Shown here piece by piece: positions 17,735 through 30,917 of a stretch of 64,000 nt of DNA (the first letter of the stretch is position 1; every line of letters begins with the position of its first letter). The stretch is from Pseudomonadota bacterium (GTDB lineage Bacteria > Myxococcota_A > Polyangia > Haliangiales > Haliangiaceae). The notes beneath the pieces were generated by a model, which did not search any database, had not been told where the DNA came from, and was given only the letters and a program-made list of their open reading frames with translations. The stretch spans positions 1-64,000 of the forward strand of contig JAKSDA010000108.1 of NCBI GenBank assembly GCA_022360315.1, written 5' to 3'. The position numbers and the translations under genes were made by a program.

Positions 17735-19261
17735 ATGGCTGCCACGGCGGCTGCTGCGCCCACTCAGACCGATGCGGCGGCGCAAGCACGTCAAAAAGAG
17801 GCGAGGACTAGCCTTATCGGCGCGACCCTGGCGCATTTTCGTATCGACAGGCTTCTCGGCAAGGGCGGTATGGGCGAGGTGTACCTGGCCAACGACATGG
17901 CGCTGGAACGGCCGGTTGCGGTGAAGATCTTGCCGCGCGAGATTGCCGAGGACCGACGTCTTCAGGAGCGGTTTTATCGCGAGGCGCGCTTTCAGGCCCG
18001 GATCCCGCACGCCAATATCTGTCACATTTATTTTGTTGGCGAGCAAGATGGCAACCATTTTTTCGCCATGGAGTACATCGACGGGGAGAGTTTGCAGGAG
18101 CGTCTCAACCGGCTGGGTGCGCTCCCATTCGAGGAGGCGATCGAGTGCTGCCGTATGGCTGCGCTCGGCTTGCGCGAGGCTCATTCCCACGGTTTTACCC
18201 ATCGTGACATCAAGCCGTCCAATCTCATGGTCGACAAGAACGGCGTGGTCAAGGTAGTGGACTTTGGATTGGTCAAAGAGAGCAGTGAGGGTTCTGTCGC
18301 AGCGCCTGTTGGCGGCAGCGACGCGGCGAAGACCGCGGTGGTTGGAACACCGCTTTATATGGCGCCAGAGCAGGGCAGCGGTCGAGCGGTCGATTTTCGT
18401 TCCGACATTTACGCGCTTGGTGCAACGCTGCATCAGCTGGTTTCCGGGCGACCTCCATTTGTCGGCGATTCGATGGAAGACCTGTTGTCGCAGCACGCCA
18501 GTTCCCCTCGCCCCTCGCTCGACAGCGGGCAAGGCGGTCGCGCGTCGCTGGATACGCTGTGCGATCGCATGATGGCCAAGGAGCCCGAGAAGCGTTTTTC
18601 CAGCTACGACGAGCTCATCTCTGCCCTGGATCAGATATCGCCAGCTCGCACTCGCCCGGCAGGCCCCTGGGTGCGTTCCTTTGCGCTGCTCATCGACCTG
18701 GTCTGCGTGAGTGTGTTGTCCGTACCGTTTCTGGTCTTTGGATACATCGACGGCGCAATCTGGCTGTGGGTATTGGGCTTGCTCTATTCGTCGGTCGGGC
18801 ATGCGCGCTGGGGCAAGACATTGGGCAAGGCGTTGTTCGAGCTCGAGGTCATCCCCTTCATGGAATCGGGCCCGCTGAGCTATTCGCGCGCCGCGTTGCG
18901 GTTTTTGGTGCAATGGGCGCCATTCTACGCTCCTGCGGTCGTCGGCGCGCTGTTCAGCAGGCTGGGGCTGGACGGCTTCGCGTCCGAGTTTATCCTCGTC
19001 GCCCTGGTTATTTTGGCCATGGGCGTGGTGCTCTACGACGTATTCGTCTCGGTCAGACGCTCGCCCAACAAGATGGCCCTGTGGGACCGAATAGCCAGGA
19101 CCCAGGTCTGTTATGGGCGCGCAACAGCTATGGGATGGAATAGATGGCCGTCCTTCACGCATTCCGCCCGTCCGGGCGGCCGACAATTCGACCCGCCGGA
19201 CGTCCCGGCAAGCAATGCGAAGCGGAGTTCTTACCAGGCGGAACAGCCGAGCGGCCGGTAA
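17735..19261 (+). CDS. Ser/Thr protein kinase with C-terminal RDD membrane domain
   Basis: 508 residues from the ATG at 17735. The frame is open from 17606, but the upstream 43 residues contain only a short tandem repeat. Kinase residues 35-295: LLGKGGMGEVYLAN, VAVKILP, THRDIKPSNLM, VDFGLVK and PLYMAPEQG, all intact. An RDD domain follows: RSFALLIDLVCVSVLSVPFL, a central WGKTLGKALFELEVI and MALWDRIARTQVCY, with about four membrane helices, so the kinase faces the cytoplasm on an integral membrane anchor. The last 30 residues and the stop codon are contributed by a copy of the dispersed repeat (19161-19272), so the original C-terminus was probably different. The next gene starts 51 bases downstream. 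Confidence 0.9.
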   Translation: MAATAAAAPTQTDAAAQARQKEARTSLIGATLAHFRIDRLLGKGGMGEVYLANDMALERPVAVKILPREIAEDRRLQERFYREARFQARIPHANICHIYFVGEQDGNHFFAMEYIDGESLQERLNRLGALPFEEAIECCRMAALGLREAHSHGFTHRDIKPSNLMVDKNGVVKVVDFGLVKESSEGSVAAPVGGSDAAKTAVVGTPLYMAPEQGSGRAVDFRSDIYALGATLHQLVSGRPPFVGDSMEDLLSQHASSPRPSLDSGQGGRASLDTLCDRMMAKEPEKRFSSYDELISALDQISPARTRPAGPWVRSFALLIDLVCVSVLSVPFLVFGYIDGAIWLWVLGLLYSSVGHARWGKTLGKALFELEVIPFMESGPLSYSRAALRFLVQWAPFYAPAVVGALFSRLGLDGFASEFILVALVILAMGVVLYDVFVSVRRSPNKMALWDRIARTQVCYGRATAMGWNRWPSFTHSARPGGRQFDPPDVPASNAKRSSYQAEQPSGR

Positions 19262-19272
19262 TTCGATGAGCC
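19161..19272 (-). repeat. Dispersed coding repeat, copy 2 (with partial second unit)
   Basis: Read on the minus strand it runs CATCGAATTACCGGCCGCTC, then AAGAACTCCGCTTCGCATTG, then CTTGCCGGGACGTCC (full unit 19196-19272). It then restarts with GTCGAATTGTCGGCCGCCCG (19161-19195). It is about 75 percent identical to the copy at 42019. It spans the C-terminus and stop codon of the RDD kinase. Confidence 0.85.
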
Positions 19273-19312
19273 GGGCATAGGCGAAGGCAGCCAGACACGA
19301 TAATCTCGAGGG

Positions 19313-24046
<4,734 letters not shown>

Positions 24047-24156
24047 AAAGCGCAGTGGTGATGGCGAGCATCCGGAGCCTCGACCCGCCCCCGGCCGACA
24101 TCAGAGTGGACCGCGCGGCCAGTGTCCGGCCGGCATCTGGTGCCGGCCATCCCGGA

Positions 24157-26268
24157 TCAACGCATGTCGAGCTCTTTCATGAGGAAGGCCAGAGGCAGGG
24201 CCAGGCCTTTCACCTGTTCGTCCAGGGTCCCCGACGCTGAACTGTGGCTGCCCCAGCGTTTGGTGTGCAAAAGAACAGGGTTCTGGCCCCGTTGTCGGGC
24301 CTGCAGACGCGCAGCGTATTTGAAACTGTGTGCAGGCACCACGCGGTCATCAAAATCGGCCGTGGTGACCAGAACCGACGGGTACGCGACGTGGCGAATA
24401 TTGTGATACGGCGAAATCGCCGCGAGATTGATGTAGTCGTCGCGGTCGTTGCGGTCTCCATATTCGGAGACCCACCACTTACCGGCGGTGAACAACGAGA
24501 AACGCGTCATATCCATTACGCCCACAGCGGGCACGGCAGCTCGGAACAGATCTGGATAGCGATTGATCACCGCACCGACAAGCAAGCCGCCATTTGAGCC
24601 TCCGCTGGCTGCAAGGCGCTCTCTACTGGTGTAGCCCTTGTCGATGAGGTGTCTTGCTGCTGCGGCAAAATCCTCGAATACGTTGGACTTGTTGTGGCGC
24701 ATGCCGGCTTGATGCCATGGCTCGCCGTACTCGAGGCCTCCGGGCAAGGTCACGTAGGCGCGCACGCCGCCCCGCTGGTACCACGGCATGCTGGTGCGGC
24801 TGAGACCCGGCATGATATTGATGGTAAAGCCACCATAGCCGTAAAGCAGCACCGGCGTGTCTGGCGTCAGCTCGACATCGGGCCGTTTGACGATCCAGAT
24901 CGGAACACGCTGACCATTGTGCGCCCGGTAGTACGTACGAAATGACTCCAGCTCGAAGGGCAGCGGTGCGCCGTCGAAAACCATCGACAATTGATCGAGA
25001 GACGGGTCGTAACTCCACAACGAAAAACTGCGCGAATAGCTGCCCAGATACACGTACACGGCGTCGCCACCGTCGAATACGTATGCTGTGCCGTCAAAGG
25101 GCAGAGCAATATCCCGCAACTCGCCAGATTCCATATCGTAGCGCACGAGCCTGCTAGCAGCATCTCGGATCAACGTCACATACAGCGACGAACCAGCCTT
25201 GGTCGCCCGATCGATGGCATGTTCCTGCTCGGGCATGACGGGAGTGAGTGCGCCGTTGCGCAGATCGAGCGTCGAAATCTCGCCGAGAGCAGCGTTGCGG
25301 TAGTTGATCACGTAGAGAATATCGCCCTCGTCGTAAAACGGCGTGATCCCGCCAGGGGCGTACTCGAGGATCGATGTGACCGTACCTGTCTCGAAATCGA
25401 GCTCTCCGATACCGATGCCATTTCCCTTGCCGCGAAAGATCAACCAGCGCGTCCCCAACCTGACCAAACCGACGCTGACACCGGCTTCCTCCTCTTGGTA
25501 CAGGAGTGTGTCTTGGGGCTGAGAAGTTCCGAGCACATGACGAAACACCGCCGGGCGAACATGACCGATGCGCCCATCTCGATTGGTGACATAGATGAAG
25601 GATCGTTCGTCCTCATCCCAATAAACACTGGCGAATTTGACCGACAGAACATCCGGCAAGCGCAGACCACTGCTGGTGTCGACGATTTCTAGCCGTTGCA
25701 GGTCACTGTTCGAGTCGGAGACCAGCTGGACGTAATAGCTTCCAGAAGGCGAATTCGCCAAGATGGAGTCCTGCCGTTCGTCGGGAAGCTGGGGGCGGTA
25801 CTTGCGTAGGGTGGTTTGCCAGCGCTCTTGCAGCTGCGAGCGGATCATCGTGCGAGCGGCCGATAACTCGCGCGATGGCTGTAGAATCTCTCGAATCTCG
25901 TCGGCCACTTGCTGGTACAGCGGCCCGCCGATGTAGGCCAGAGTTGCCGCGTTCTGCGCGTCGATCCAGTCGGTCAATTCCGGATCGTCGGGGTTTTCCA
26001 TCCATCGGTAGGGATCGTGCGTGAACACGCCGAATCGACTCTCGAAGAGATATTCTCGGCGGGGACTGGTCGCCAGCTCGCCGCGCAATGAGTCGCCCGC
26101 CATGGCCATGGCCATGGCCTCGGCTGCTGGGGACGATGCCGCGAGCGCGGGCACCGACAGTGTCTGTCCAGCGCGGTCGGTCAAGGCGCGCGGTTCATTA
26201 TTGGCACAGCTGGCCAATGCGATGAGGGCAACGAGCCCCAAAGAAATAATCGTACGATACAACAACAT
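24157..26268 (-). CDS. Prolyl oligopeptidase family (S9A) lipoprotein
   Basis: 703 residues. The lipoprotein signal (MLLYRTIISLGLVALIALAS then C) indicates export and outer-membrane anchoring, which is unusual for the mostly cytoplasmic or periplasmic soluble members. The N-terminal motif DPYRWMENPDDPEL starts a seven-bladed propeller of about 350 residues. The catalytic domain carries GGSNGGLL (serine nucleophile), DDRVVPAHSFKYA (aspartate) and KRWGSHSSASG (histidine). The family cuts short peptides after proline. The N-terminus includes a GGCCAT microrepeat (26100-26118) encoding AMAMAMA. Transcribed convergently with the kinase fusion gene; it stands alone. Confidence 0.93.
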   Translation of the reverse strand: MLLYRTIISLGLVALIALASCANNEPRALTDRAGQTLSVPALAASSPAAEAMAMAMAGDSLRGELATSPRREYLFESRFGVFTHDPYRWMENPDDPELTDWIDAQNAATLAYIGGPLYQQVADEIREILQPSRELSAARTMIRSQLQERWQTTLRKYRPQLPDERQDSILANSPSGSYYVQLVSDSNSDLQRLEIVDTSSGLRLPDVLSVKFASVYWDEDERSFIYVTNRDGRIGHVRPAVFRHVLGTSQPQDTLLYQEEEAGVSVGLVRLGTRWLIFRGKGNGIGIGELDFETGTVTSILEYAPGGITPFYDEGDILYVINYRNAALGEISTLDLRNGALTPVMPEQEHAIDRATKAGSSLYVTLIRDAASRLVRYDMESGELRDIALPFDGTAYVFDGGDAVYVYLGSYSRSFSLWSYDPSLDQLSMVFDGAPLPFELESFRTYYRAHNGQRVPIWIVKRPDVELTPDTPVLLYGYGGFTINIMPGLSRTSMPWYQRGGVRAYVTLPGGLEYGEPWHQAGMRHNKSNVFEDFAAAARHLIDKGYTSRERLAASGGSNGGLLVGAVINRYPDLFRAAVPAVGVMDMTRFSLFTAGKWWVSEYGDRNDRDDYINLAAISPYHNIRHVAYPSVLVTTADFDDRVVPAHSFKYAARLQARQRGQNPVLLHTKRWGSHSSASGTLDEQVKGLALPLAFLMKELDMR

Positions 26269-26734
26269 GACACTCCTCTGTTTGGTATTGAAGCGGCTGG
26301 TTTACCTGTAGTTGCCAGGTTGGCCTGTATGCCGCAGCAGCAATCCTCGTACCTGTTCGCAACAATGGGCCCGACCCTGGCCGGACCGCAAGCTGCTCTC
26401 GACCTGCGCCGACAATGTCGCGGTTGAGGTTTGTCGAACACCAATTATTTCCGCGACCTTATTCACTCCAGTTAGCGACAATACATTCACTGCAGTTAGC
26501 GACAATACCGGCGAAACAGCTCGAGCAATGACCTGCTAAATAGCACTTTGATACCAAATGAACCGCTTCGCTGCGACAAATCTGTCTCCTCCGTCGCACG
26601 AAAGGCCACACCTGTGTCCTGTTGGTAACAATCACAGACGTCGCTGCATGCCGGGTTTTGCGCCGACTCAGGGACATAGTCCCTCGGCCGTGCCGTATAT
26701 CGGTCATGCCATCGCGTCAATGCGCGAGCAAACG
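26269..26734. other. Intergenic stretch before the broken kelch gene
   Basis: Contains a short direct repeat CACTCCAGTTAGCGACAATA / CACTGCAGTTAGCGACAATA (about 26465-26485 and 26489-26509). No protein-like frame seen. Confidence 0.45.
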
Positions 26735-27414
26735 ATGCGGCGAGCCATGTTCCTGGGCAAGGCGAGCCTTTTGATGGGATGCTGTACCGGTCAATGCTCA
26801 GAAAGCCGGTCTGATCGCCAATTACCAGTTCGCGAACAGCACTCTCGGCTATTTCGAATGCCGCGATACCGAAACACGTATGTATTTCGAGTGCCGGACA
26901 GCCGCAAACGTCAGCCGGATGGATCTGCAGTGCAGCGGGATACGAGGCCGCGAGGCCAGCAGCATTTGCATTCCGGTCGCCGGCGGGCAAACGCCGCTTC
27001 GTCATGTCGCGCGAAGCTCATATCGGCCGCATCGATCAAAGCGATTATCGCCGAATCGAATGGCATGTAGTGCCGGCTCACCCCGGTAGAGCGCGTTATC
27101 GCATGGCCGCCACGGGCATTAAACGCGGCGGAGGCCTGATCATCTTTGCCGGAGGCAGCGACAACCCGTACAACTACAATGGCGTCGGTTACGACGGCAA
27201 TCCCTCGCAGCCGAGCGATGAGGTTATCGCCTACGCGGTCGCCGACCGGCGCTGGCACCGGCTCGGTCGCCTTCCGGTTGCCACGATGGATCATCGCGGC
27301 CTGTTGCAGGTCGGCGAACACGTTGCCATCGCCGGCGGCATGCGAACTGGACAGCGGGTGACAGCCGAGGTTTTGCTCGTGGCGATCGGGACACCGGCTC
27401 AGTCGATCGAATAG
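26735..27414 (+). pseudogene. Broken gene: lipoprotein-like start, cysteine-bearing middle, kelch end
   Basis: Three pieces in different frames read as one decayed gene. First MRRAMFLGKASLLMGC, a lipoprotein-like signal from 26735. Then from about 26784 a second frame gives QKAGLIANYQFANSTLGYFE, CRDTETRMYFECRTAANVSR and MDLQCSG. From about 26983 a third frame runs to the stop at 27414, with RFVMSREAHIGRI, YRMAATG, LIIFAGGSDNPYNYNGVGYD and DHRGLLQ before a final VAIAGGM, the kelch-type blade pattern of a conserved family. The last two residues and the stop codon lie in the dispersed repeat at 27402. The stand-alone kelch part (from 27004) could still be translated, but it has too few blades for a propeller. 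Confidence 0.6.
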
Positions 27415-27470
27415 CTGGCCGCTCGCTCCCCATGAACTCCACTGCGCATCCCTTGCCGAGACAGCCGGCC
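27402..27470 (+). repeat. Dispersed coding repeat, copy 4
   Basis: Reads TCGATCGAATAGCTGGCC, then CATGAACTCCACTGCGCATC and CCTTGCCGAGACAGCC. It supplies the TAG stop of the kelch fragment. A GC-rich imperfect palindrome (CGGCCGGGTGACTCGGCCGG) follows at about 27466-27490. Confidence 0.75.
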
Positions 27471-27594
27471 GGGTGACTCGGCCGGCCGGGTCAGTGTATA
27501 ATACCATGGCACTGCCGCCAGGCACTGCCGCCAGGAAACAACAAGTGACCGAGCTTCGAGCTGGATCACACCAAATCTACCGGGAAGGGCCATC

Positions 27595-28011
27595 GTGGCT
27601 GACGCCTCCACTGCGACAAACGTGCGAGAATCGAGACAGAGTACCCGTGGCCGAATCATCGGCTATTGGATCACCACTGGCCTGTTGTGCCTACCAATGC
27701 TCATGGGCGGTTTCCTCGACCTGATCCAATCCGCTCAGGTGCTCGAGGTACTAGAGCAACTCGGCTACCCGCACTACTTCGCATCGATGCTGGGAGTGGC
27801 AAAATTGCTGGGTGTGATCGCTGTGCTGGTACCCGGTTGGCCCCGGCTCAAAGAATGGGCCTACGCCGGGTTCACTTTCGATCTGCTCGCGGCTGCGATC
27901 TCACACGTCATAGTTTCCAGCCCTTTCTCCGAGGTAGCTATTCCCTTCGCCATCCTCGGCATCGGCGCAGCGTCGTACCTCCTCCGCCCACCATCCCGCC
28001 GACTGTCTTGA
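27595..28011 (+). CDS. DoxX-like small membrane protein
   Basis: 138 residues from a GTG start preceded by GGGAAGG. Four hydrophobic segments: WITTGLLCLPMLMGGFLDLI, then MLGVAKLLGVIAVLVPGWPR, AYAGFTFDLLAAAISHVIVS and the C-terminal IPFAILGIGAASYLL. The order and the LLGVIAVLVPGWPRLKEWAY signature match the DoxX-like (DoxX_2) family. Members are inner-membrane proteins of poorly known role, some linked to redox or thiosulfate metabolism. No partner gene is evident. Confidence 0.88.
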   Translation: MADASTATNVRESRQSTRGRIIGYWITTGLLCLPMLMGGFLDLIQSAQVLEVLEQLGYPHYFASMLGVAKLLGVIAVLVPGWPRLKEWAYAGFTFDLLAAAISHVIVSSPFSEVAIPFAILGIGAASYLLRPPSRRLS

Positions 28012-28397
28012 CATCCTTGCCAGCGTGATCGTGTTTGTGGGCATAGCCATCTCGCTCCTGGTCTCGCGGTAAGAGAGAACGCAAAGCCCGCCCCCGGTCG
28101 GCCCGCAGTCGGATAATCCCGACCCCTACACAGCTGGCCCCTGTCCGCACGTTTCCACCGGCGAGACCCGATTCCGGATGCGGTCAATGAGCCTACAGGA
28201 TCACACATGATCAGGCTCGTCGATCAGGCTCGTCGAATTATTCTGTGCCGCACCTGCTGCGGTTGCATCTGCCGAGAACCTTTGACAATACATCTTCATC
28301 ATTGCCCGTCCTATCGCAATACCCCCGCGCTGCGCGGATCGGGTTGTTTTGCCCGATCTCCCTCGGCAGCTCTGACCTGGCGATGGTGCTGTGATGA
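28012..28397. other. Intergenic stretch before the STAS kinase gene
   Basis: No protein-like frame. It contains CATGATCAGGCTCGTCGATC followed by a repeat of AGGCTCGTCGA near 28210-28235. Nothing else recognised. Confidence 0.4.
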
Positions 28398-30605
28398 ATG
28401 ATCCCGGCCGGTCATGTGCGCCGACGATCCGGTATACGCCCTATTCGCCACCGGTTATACTGGGCAGGTAGTTTGTCCCAACAGAAGTCAAATTCTACAA
28501 TCCTGCGCTCGAGGACACGGGGTGGATCGCTGCTTCGCATCAGCGGCTACATTGACGAAACGTTCCGGGGAGACGAGTTTACTGCCGGATCCCACGGAGT
28601 CCTCGTGGTCGATCTCGACGGCGTTGAGCGCATCACCTCGTTCGGGATTCGCGAATGGATCACCGCGTTACAAAGTCTCCGCGCGGATTACTATTGTTTC
28701 GTTAATTGTACCCCAACTATCGTCTCTCAGCTCAATTTAGTCTCGGGGTTTGCTGGCAACGGCGAAGTGGTCTCGTTCCACGCTCCGTATTTGTGCCGGC
28801 ACTGCAACACGGCCATGACGAAGGTGCTGGATCTGCGCCGGGGTGATCACCGCCAGATTGTCGCCTCGCTCGAACTTCCGCCGCTCACCTGTACCACGTG
28901 CGGCGAGGAGTCCGAGTTCGATGACCTTCCCGAGCTGTATTTCCAGCACTCTCGTGCTGCCCCCCTGCCCAATCCTCCTGCGATTGCGAACCTTATCATC
29001 GATGGTCGAGATACCGGGCAGGTCTTCAACATCGAGAAGCACATCGCCGATACCGTGACCGGAGTGTGGTTGTCGGGCTCGATGGATCGCGCGCCGTACT
29101 TCAAGCATCTGGCCGACGGTCTCCAGGGCGAGGTGGTGATCGTGGCGGCAGACGTCGACAGCGTTACCGACGATGGACTGAACGGATTTACCTCGTTCTT
29201 GTGCGCTCCGGGTCTGACCAGCTATCTGGCACGGGTTCCACCGGTCCTGGTCAACGCACTGGCCGAGCAGGCCAGCGAGCTCGGCGCGACCAAGATCGTC
29301 ACGGTACTGCTGCCCTGTTTTTGCAGCTCCTGCCATCGCGATGTCTACGTCGAGATCGGCGAGAAGGCCCTGCGCGAACTTTCTGACAGCAATGCTCTCG
29401 ATGCCTACTGCCCGGATTGCGCTCATGGAGTGATCGCATCACCGCCTCCGGAGTGGCTGCAGGCAGTATTGTCTCTGCCCATGAGCGCGTTGCCCGATTC
29501 GGTAGCCAGCTACCTCGAGAAGCGCCCTCGAGGGCCATCGGAAACGACTCGAGGACAGACCAGCAAAGTCGAAAATCCGCTCAGTGAACGATACAAAATT
29601 CTCAAGCGACTCGGCAGTGGCGGTATGGGCGACGTTTTCCTCGCCCGCAGACTCGGGCCAGCCGGATTCGAGAAAATGGTGGTGATCAAACGTATCCGCG
29701 CCGATCGCCTCGGCGATGACGACGCAGTCGAGGCGTTCGTCCAGGAAGCCAAACTCAGCGCTCGCCTGTCTCACCCCAATGTCGTTCAGATCTTCGATCT
29801 CGGTACGGTGGGTGACGAGTATTTTCTGACCATGGAGTACGTGGACGGTCTGGATCTACGCACCATCGTCGCCTTGCATCATCGGCTATCGCTGCAGATT
29901 CCGATCGAGATTTGCTGCCGCATCATCTCCGATCTGTGCCAGGCACTCCACGCTGCTCACACGCACCGTGATGAATCGGGCCAGCTTCGCCCGATCATTC
30001 ATCGCGACGTGTCGCCGGGCAATATCCTCATTTCCCGCGATGGCATTGCCAAGCTCACCGACTTTGGTATCGCCAAGGTCGGCGGTTCTGACCGCGATAC
30101 CAAATCCGGGGTCATCAAGGGAACCATGCGCTATATCCCGCCCGAGGTCCTGCGCGGACCGCGCTCCAAGGTGCTTCTCCATCCGCGTATCGATGTATAC
30201 GGCGCGGGTGTATTGCTCTACGAGTGCTTGACCGGGCGCGCCCTGTTCTCCGGCGACGGCTGGGTCCACACATTGCGAGCTATTCTGCGCCAGTCCGTGC
30301 CCAAGCTGTCCAAGCAGCGCGAGGGCGTGTCGCCCGAGCTCGAACGCGTCTTCGAGCAAGCGGTCAATCGCGACCAGGCCAACCGGTACCAGCGCATCCG
30401 GGACTTTCAACGTGACCTGGAAAGTGCGATGCATGGATCGGGCCGTACAGTCAGCAACAGCTACCTGGCCGCCTGGGTACAGAATCTCATCGAACGCAAG
30501 AGTTCGCTCAAAACATTGAGCAGTCAGGATATAACCGGTACTTCAGAGACAGACGGTGACACGACCCTCCCTGACGATCTGGGTAACCGTGCGAATTCCA
30601 ACTGA
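28398..30605 (+). CDS. Ser/Thr kinase with duplicated STAS-like plus zinc-ribbon N-terminus
   Basis: 735 residues. Residues about 44-125 look like a STAS domain (LLRISGYIDETF, VLVVDLDGVERITSFGIREW), followed by a CxxC pair near 132 (CRHC) and another near 164 (CTTC). The unit is then repeated: NLIIDGRDTG and VTGVWLSGSMDRAPYFKHLA, VVIVAADVDSVTDDGLNGFT, then CSSC near 309 and CPDC near 337. The kinase domain starts at 398: LGSGGMGDVFLAR, VVIKRIR, IIHRDVSPGNIL, LTDFGIAK, with MRYIPPEVL in place of APE. There is no membrane segment. STAS domains sense nucleotides or partner proteins and zinc ribbons bind metal or protein; their doubling ahead of a kinase suggests a cytoplasmic sensor. The first 40 residues are doubtful and a start further in is possible. 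Confidence 0.88.
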   Translation: MIPAGHVRRRSGIRPIRHRLYWAGSLSQQKSNSTILRSRTRGGSLLRISGYIDETFRGDEFTAGSHGVLVVDLDGVERITSFGIREWITALQSLRADYYCFVNCTPTIVSQLNLVSGFAGNGEVVSFHAPYLCRHCNTAMTKVLDLRRGDHRQIVASLELPPLTCTTCGEESEFDDLPELYFQHSRAAPLPNPPAIANLIIDGRDTGQVFNIEKHIADTVTGVWLSGSMDRAPYFKHLADGLQGEVVIVAADVDSVTDDGLNGFTSFLCAPGLTSYLARVPPVLVNALAEQASELGATKIVTVLLPCFCSSCHRDVYVEIGEKALRELSDSNALDAYCPDCAHGVIASPPPEWLQAVLSLPMSALPDSVASYLEKRPRGPSETTRGQTSKVENPLSERYKILKRLGSGGMGDVFLARRLGPAGFEKMVVIKRIRADRLGDDDAVEAFVQEAKLSARLSHPNVVQIFDLGTVGDEYFLTMEYVDGLDLRTIVALHHRLSLQIPIEICCRIISDLCQALHAAHTHRDESGQLRPIIHRDVSPGNILISRDGIAKLTDFGIAKVGGSDRDTKSGVIKGTMRYIPPEVLRGPRSKVLLHPRIDVYGAGVLLYECLTGRALFSGDGWVHTLRAILRQSVPKLSKQREGVSPELERVFEQAVNRDQANRYQRIRDFQRDLESAMHGSGRTVSNSYLAAWVQNLIERKSSLKTLSSQDITGTSETDGDTTLPDDLGNRANSN

Positions 30606-30917
30606 GCACTGTTTCCCGAAACCACCGTCCGGGCGGAGCAGGGCGGCCGGGCGGCCGGGCATTCGGCCAGTATGGAACTATCCGCCGGCCTGTGTATGCG
30701 CTTGCTGTCGGATGCCAGGAATCATAGTATAAACGTAAGAAAAAATACGATTTGCATCCGACTGGCAAAGGTGTGAGCATGCTTATCATCGCTCGAGTCG
30801 AAATCTCTGCGATTGGCGGAACCGAGTAGTCAGGTTAGCTGTTGCGTGCGATATCTGGTCACGGAGGCGCCAAGCCTGCATAGAATCTCACGTAGCATCT
30901 AGGTCCGAGGAACGCAC
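30606..30917. other. Intergenic stretch with a partial dispersed repeat
   Basis: 30627-30668 on the minus strand reads GGCCGAATGCCCGGCCGCCC followed by a CTGCTCCGCCCG-like segment, which matches the first half of the dispersed repeat. The rest shows no gene. Confidence 0.45.
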
